Source of the DNA: Cecembia sp.
GTDB lineage: Bacteria > Bacteroidota > Bacteroidia > Cytophagales > Cyclobacteriaceae
Assembly: GCF_007126775.1 (NCBI RefSeq)
Contig: NZ_SLAP01000254.1
Location: 1-33,447, forward strand
Length of the DNA: 33,447 bases
Reading direction: 5' to 3'
Part shown: positions 32,245 to 33,447 of the stretch, piece after piece
How positions within the stretch are numbered: position 1 is the first letter of the stretch
Layout of the letters: the number at the start of each line of letters is the position of its first letter
Program-made: the position numbers and the translations under genes
The notes under the pieces: model-generated
The model's input: only the letters and a program-made list of their open reading frames with translations
The model's database searches: none
Told to the model about the DNA's origin: nothing

Positions 32245-33354
32245 ATGAGATATTATATCATAAGTGGTGAAAGAAGCGGTGATATGCATGCAGCCAACCT
32301 TATCAAGGCAATTCATAAAAGTGATCCTGCTGCTCAATTCAGGGGGATGGCAGGTGATTACTGCCAGGCAGCGGGAATGGATCTCACCACTCACTATGAG
32401 GAGGTAGCCATGATGGGCTTTTTAGAAGTAGTATTCGGTTTTCGAAAAGTGATCAAAAACCTTAGGTTGCTTCAAAGGGACCTCCTTGCGTTTAATCCAG
32501 ATGTTCTAATACTGGTTGATTTTGGAGGTTTTAATATGAAAATGGCAGCATTCGCCAAAAAAAAAGGAATACCTGTACATTATTATATTCCTCCGAAAGT
32601 CTGGGCCTGGAACCAAAGCCGAGTATACAAAATAAGGGCCTTCACAGATAAAGTTTATTGTATCTTACCATTTGAAGAACCATTTTTCAAAAAATTCTCT
32701 ATCGATGCCACCTATGTGGGCAATCCTCTAATGGATGAAATTCAAAATTTTCAGCCCCATCCCTTTTTTCATCAAAAGAATGAATTGAGCTATAAGCCCA
32801 TCATCGCACTGCTACCGGGAAGCCGAAAACAGGAAGTTGAAAATATGCTTTTAGTAATGTTGGATGTGGTGGCCATGTTTCCAAATGCCCAGTTTGTGGT
32901 AGCAGGAGTTTCCAATATTGATCAAGAATTATATAAGCCGGCGGAACAAAAAGGCATTAAAGTAGTTTTTAATCAAACTTACGATTTGTTGCACCATGCT
33001 ATTGCGGCAGTAGTTACTTCTGGTACTGCCACCCTGGAAACAGCACTTTTTAGGGTTCCACAGGTGGTTGTATACAAAACGAGTTATTTGAGCTACTTAA
33101 TAGGGAAACGACTTGTTAAAATAAAATATATTTCATTGGTCAATCTGATTGCAGATAGGGAAGTTGTCAAAGAATTGATACAAGATGCCTTTAATGCAAA
33201 AAGTATCATTTTTGAGTTGAACCAATTGCTTGGTTCAATCCCCCACAAAGCAAAAGTCTTAGATGGCTACACGGAAGTAAAGAGAAAAATAGGAGATCAA
33301 TCAGCATCCTTATCCGTGTCAAAAATATTATTAGACTGCATCGATAAAAAGTAA
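32245..33354 (+). CDS. lpxB: Lipid-A-disaccharide synthase
   Basis: At 369 residues this matches the usual LpxB size. It begins with YYIISGERSGDMHAANLI, the N-terminal signature, and has the PPKVWAWNQSR segment, LPGSRKQE near 192-199 and the SGTATLETAL segment of the UDP-sugar site. LpxB is a peripheral inner-membrane GT19 glycosyltransferase joining UDP-2,3-diacylglucosamine with lipid X to make the lipid A disaccharide. It follows queD by 89 bp, a gap with a TTTGATTTTT/AAAAATCAAA stem-loop (32165-32188). The gene is complete, and only 93 bp of AT-rich sequence follow to the window end. Confidence 0.93.
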   Translation: MRYYIISGERSGDMHAANLIKAIHKSDPAAQFRGMAGDYCQAAGMDLTTHYEEVAMMGFLEVVFGFRKVIKNLRLLQRDLLAFNPDVLILVDFGGFNMKMAAFAKKKGIPVHYYIPPKVWAWNQSRVYKIRAFTDKVYCILPFEEPFFKKFSIDATYVGNPLMDEIQNFQPHPFFHQKNELSYKPIIALLPGSRKQEVENMLLVMLDVVAMFPNAQFVVAGVSNIDQELYKPAEQKGIKVVFNQTYDLLHHAIAAVVTSGTATLETALFRVPQVVVYKTSYLSYLIGKRLVKIKYISLVNLIADREVVKELIQDAFNAKSIIFELNQLLGSIPHKAKVLDGYTEVKRKIGDQSASLSVSKILLDCIDKK

Positions 33355-33447
33355 ATTAATTTTTTAAGTATAAATTGATTAAGTTTTTCAAATTTAATTT
33401 GATTTTCAATGTACATACATATATTGTTCAAATTATATTAATCGATA

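Noticed and set aside
1-33447. CRISPR arrays, tRNA/rRNA genes, insertion sequences, phage or toxin-antitoxin modules
   Set aside because: I found no regular spaced repeats, cloverleaf-like segments, transposase or integrase motifs, or terminal inverted repeats; the Fic gene has no adjacent antitoxin-sized partner.

Overview
The window looks like a chromosomal segment of a Bacteroidota bacterium, most likely Cytophagia near the Cyclobacteriaceae. The basis is a SusC/SusD pair, many signal peptides ending in Ala-Gln, lipoproteins, an OmpA protein with a PorE-like domain order, DUF4230, several Tat-exported Gfo/Idh/MocA oxidoreductases, and promoter boxes of the Bacteroidota type (TAnnTTTG). The genus is inferred, not proven. 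I see no rRNA, tRNA, CRISPR array, transposase or phage gene.

Layout. 1-2.6 kb: two tandem outer-membrane beta-barrel paralogues and a secreted proline-iminopeptidase-like hydrolase. 2.6-3.0 kb: a gene-free stretch with a minus-strand promoter-like box and what may be the tail of a lost gene. 3.0-5.9 kb: a Sde182/DUF1593 nucleoside-hydrolase-like protein and an M48 metallopeptidase lipoprotein. 6.0-10.9 kb: a promoter-terminator unit, then a plus-strand run of esterase, DUF4230 protein, sulfatase and a second Sde182/DUF1593 protein. 10.9-13.4 kb: two divergent Gfo/Idh/MocA oxidoreductases sharing a promoter region with a perfect palindrome. 13.4-14.9 kb: a Fic-fold protein with a changed catalytic motif and its own putative operators. 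14.9-19.6 kb: a minus-strand operon of Gfo/Idh/MocA oxidoreductase, sodium:solute symporter and a NagB-NagA fusion. 19.9-24.0 kb: Gfo/Idh/MocA oxidoreductase with a DUF1080 protein, a Tat-type beta-propeller, and a secreted sugar isomerase/epimerase-like TIM barrel. 24.0-33.4 kb: queE behind a candidate preQ1-I riboswitch, a PorE-like OmpA protein, SusC/SusD, queD and lpxB.

How the genes may work together. The 6-24 kb part reads as a carbohydrate-scavenging region. Extracytoplasmic de-esterification and desulfation, C3-oxidation chemistry on glycosides (Gfo/Idh/MocA with DUF1080 and a TIM-barrel partner), sodium-driven sugar uptake, and amino-sugar catabolism by one two-domain enzyme could form a chain. 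There are no classical glycoside hydrolases in the window. That fits a route in which sugars are freed through 3-keto intermediates rather than by hydrolysis alone, but substrates cannot be read from sequence.

The least expected elements are the preQ1-I-like pseudoknot abutting the queE start codon, the operator/promoter arrangement before the HTH-Fic gene (TTTGTCGT overlapping two promoter boxes), the NagB-NagA fusion, and the promoter-hairpin unit before the esterase.
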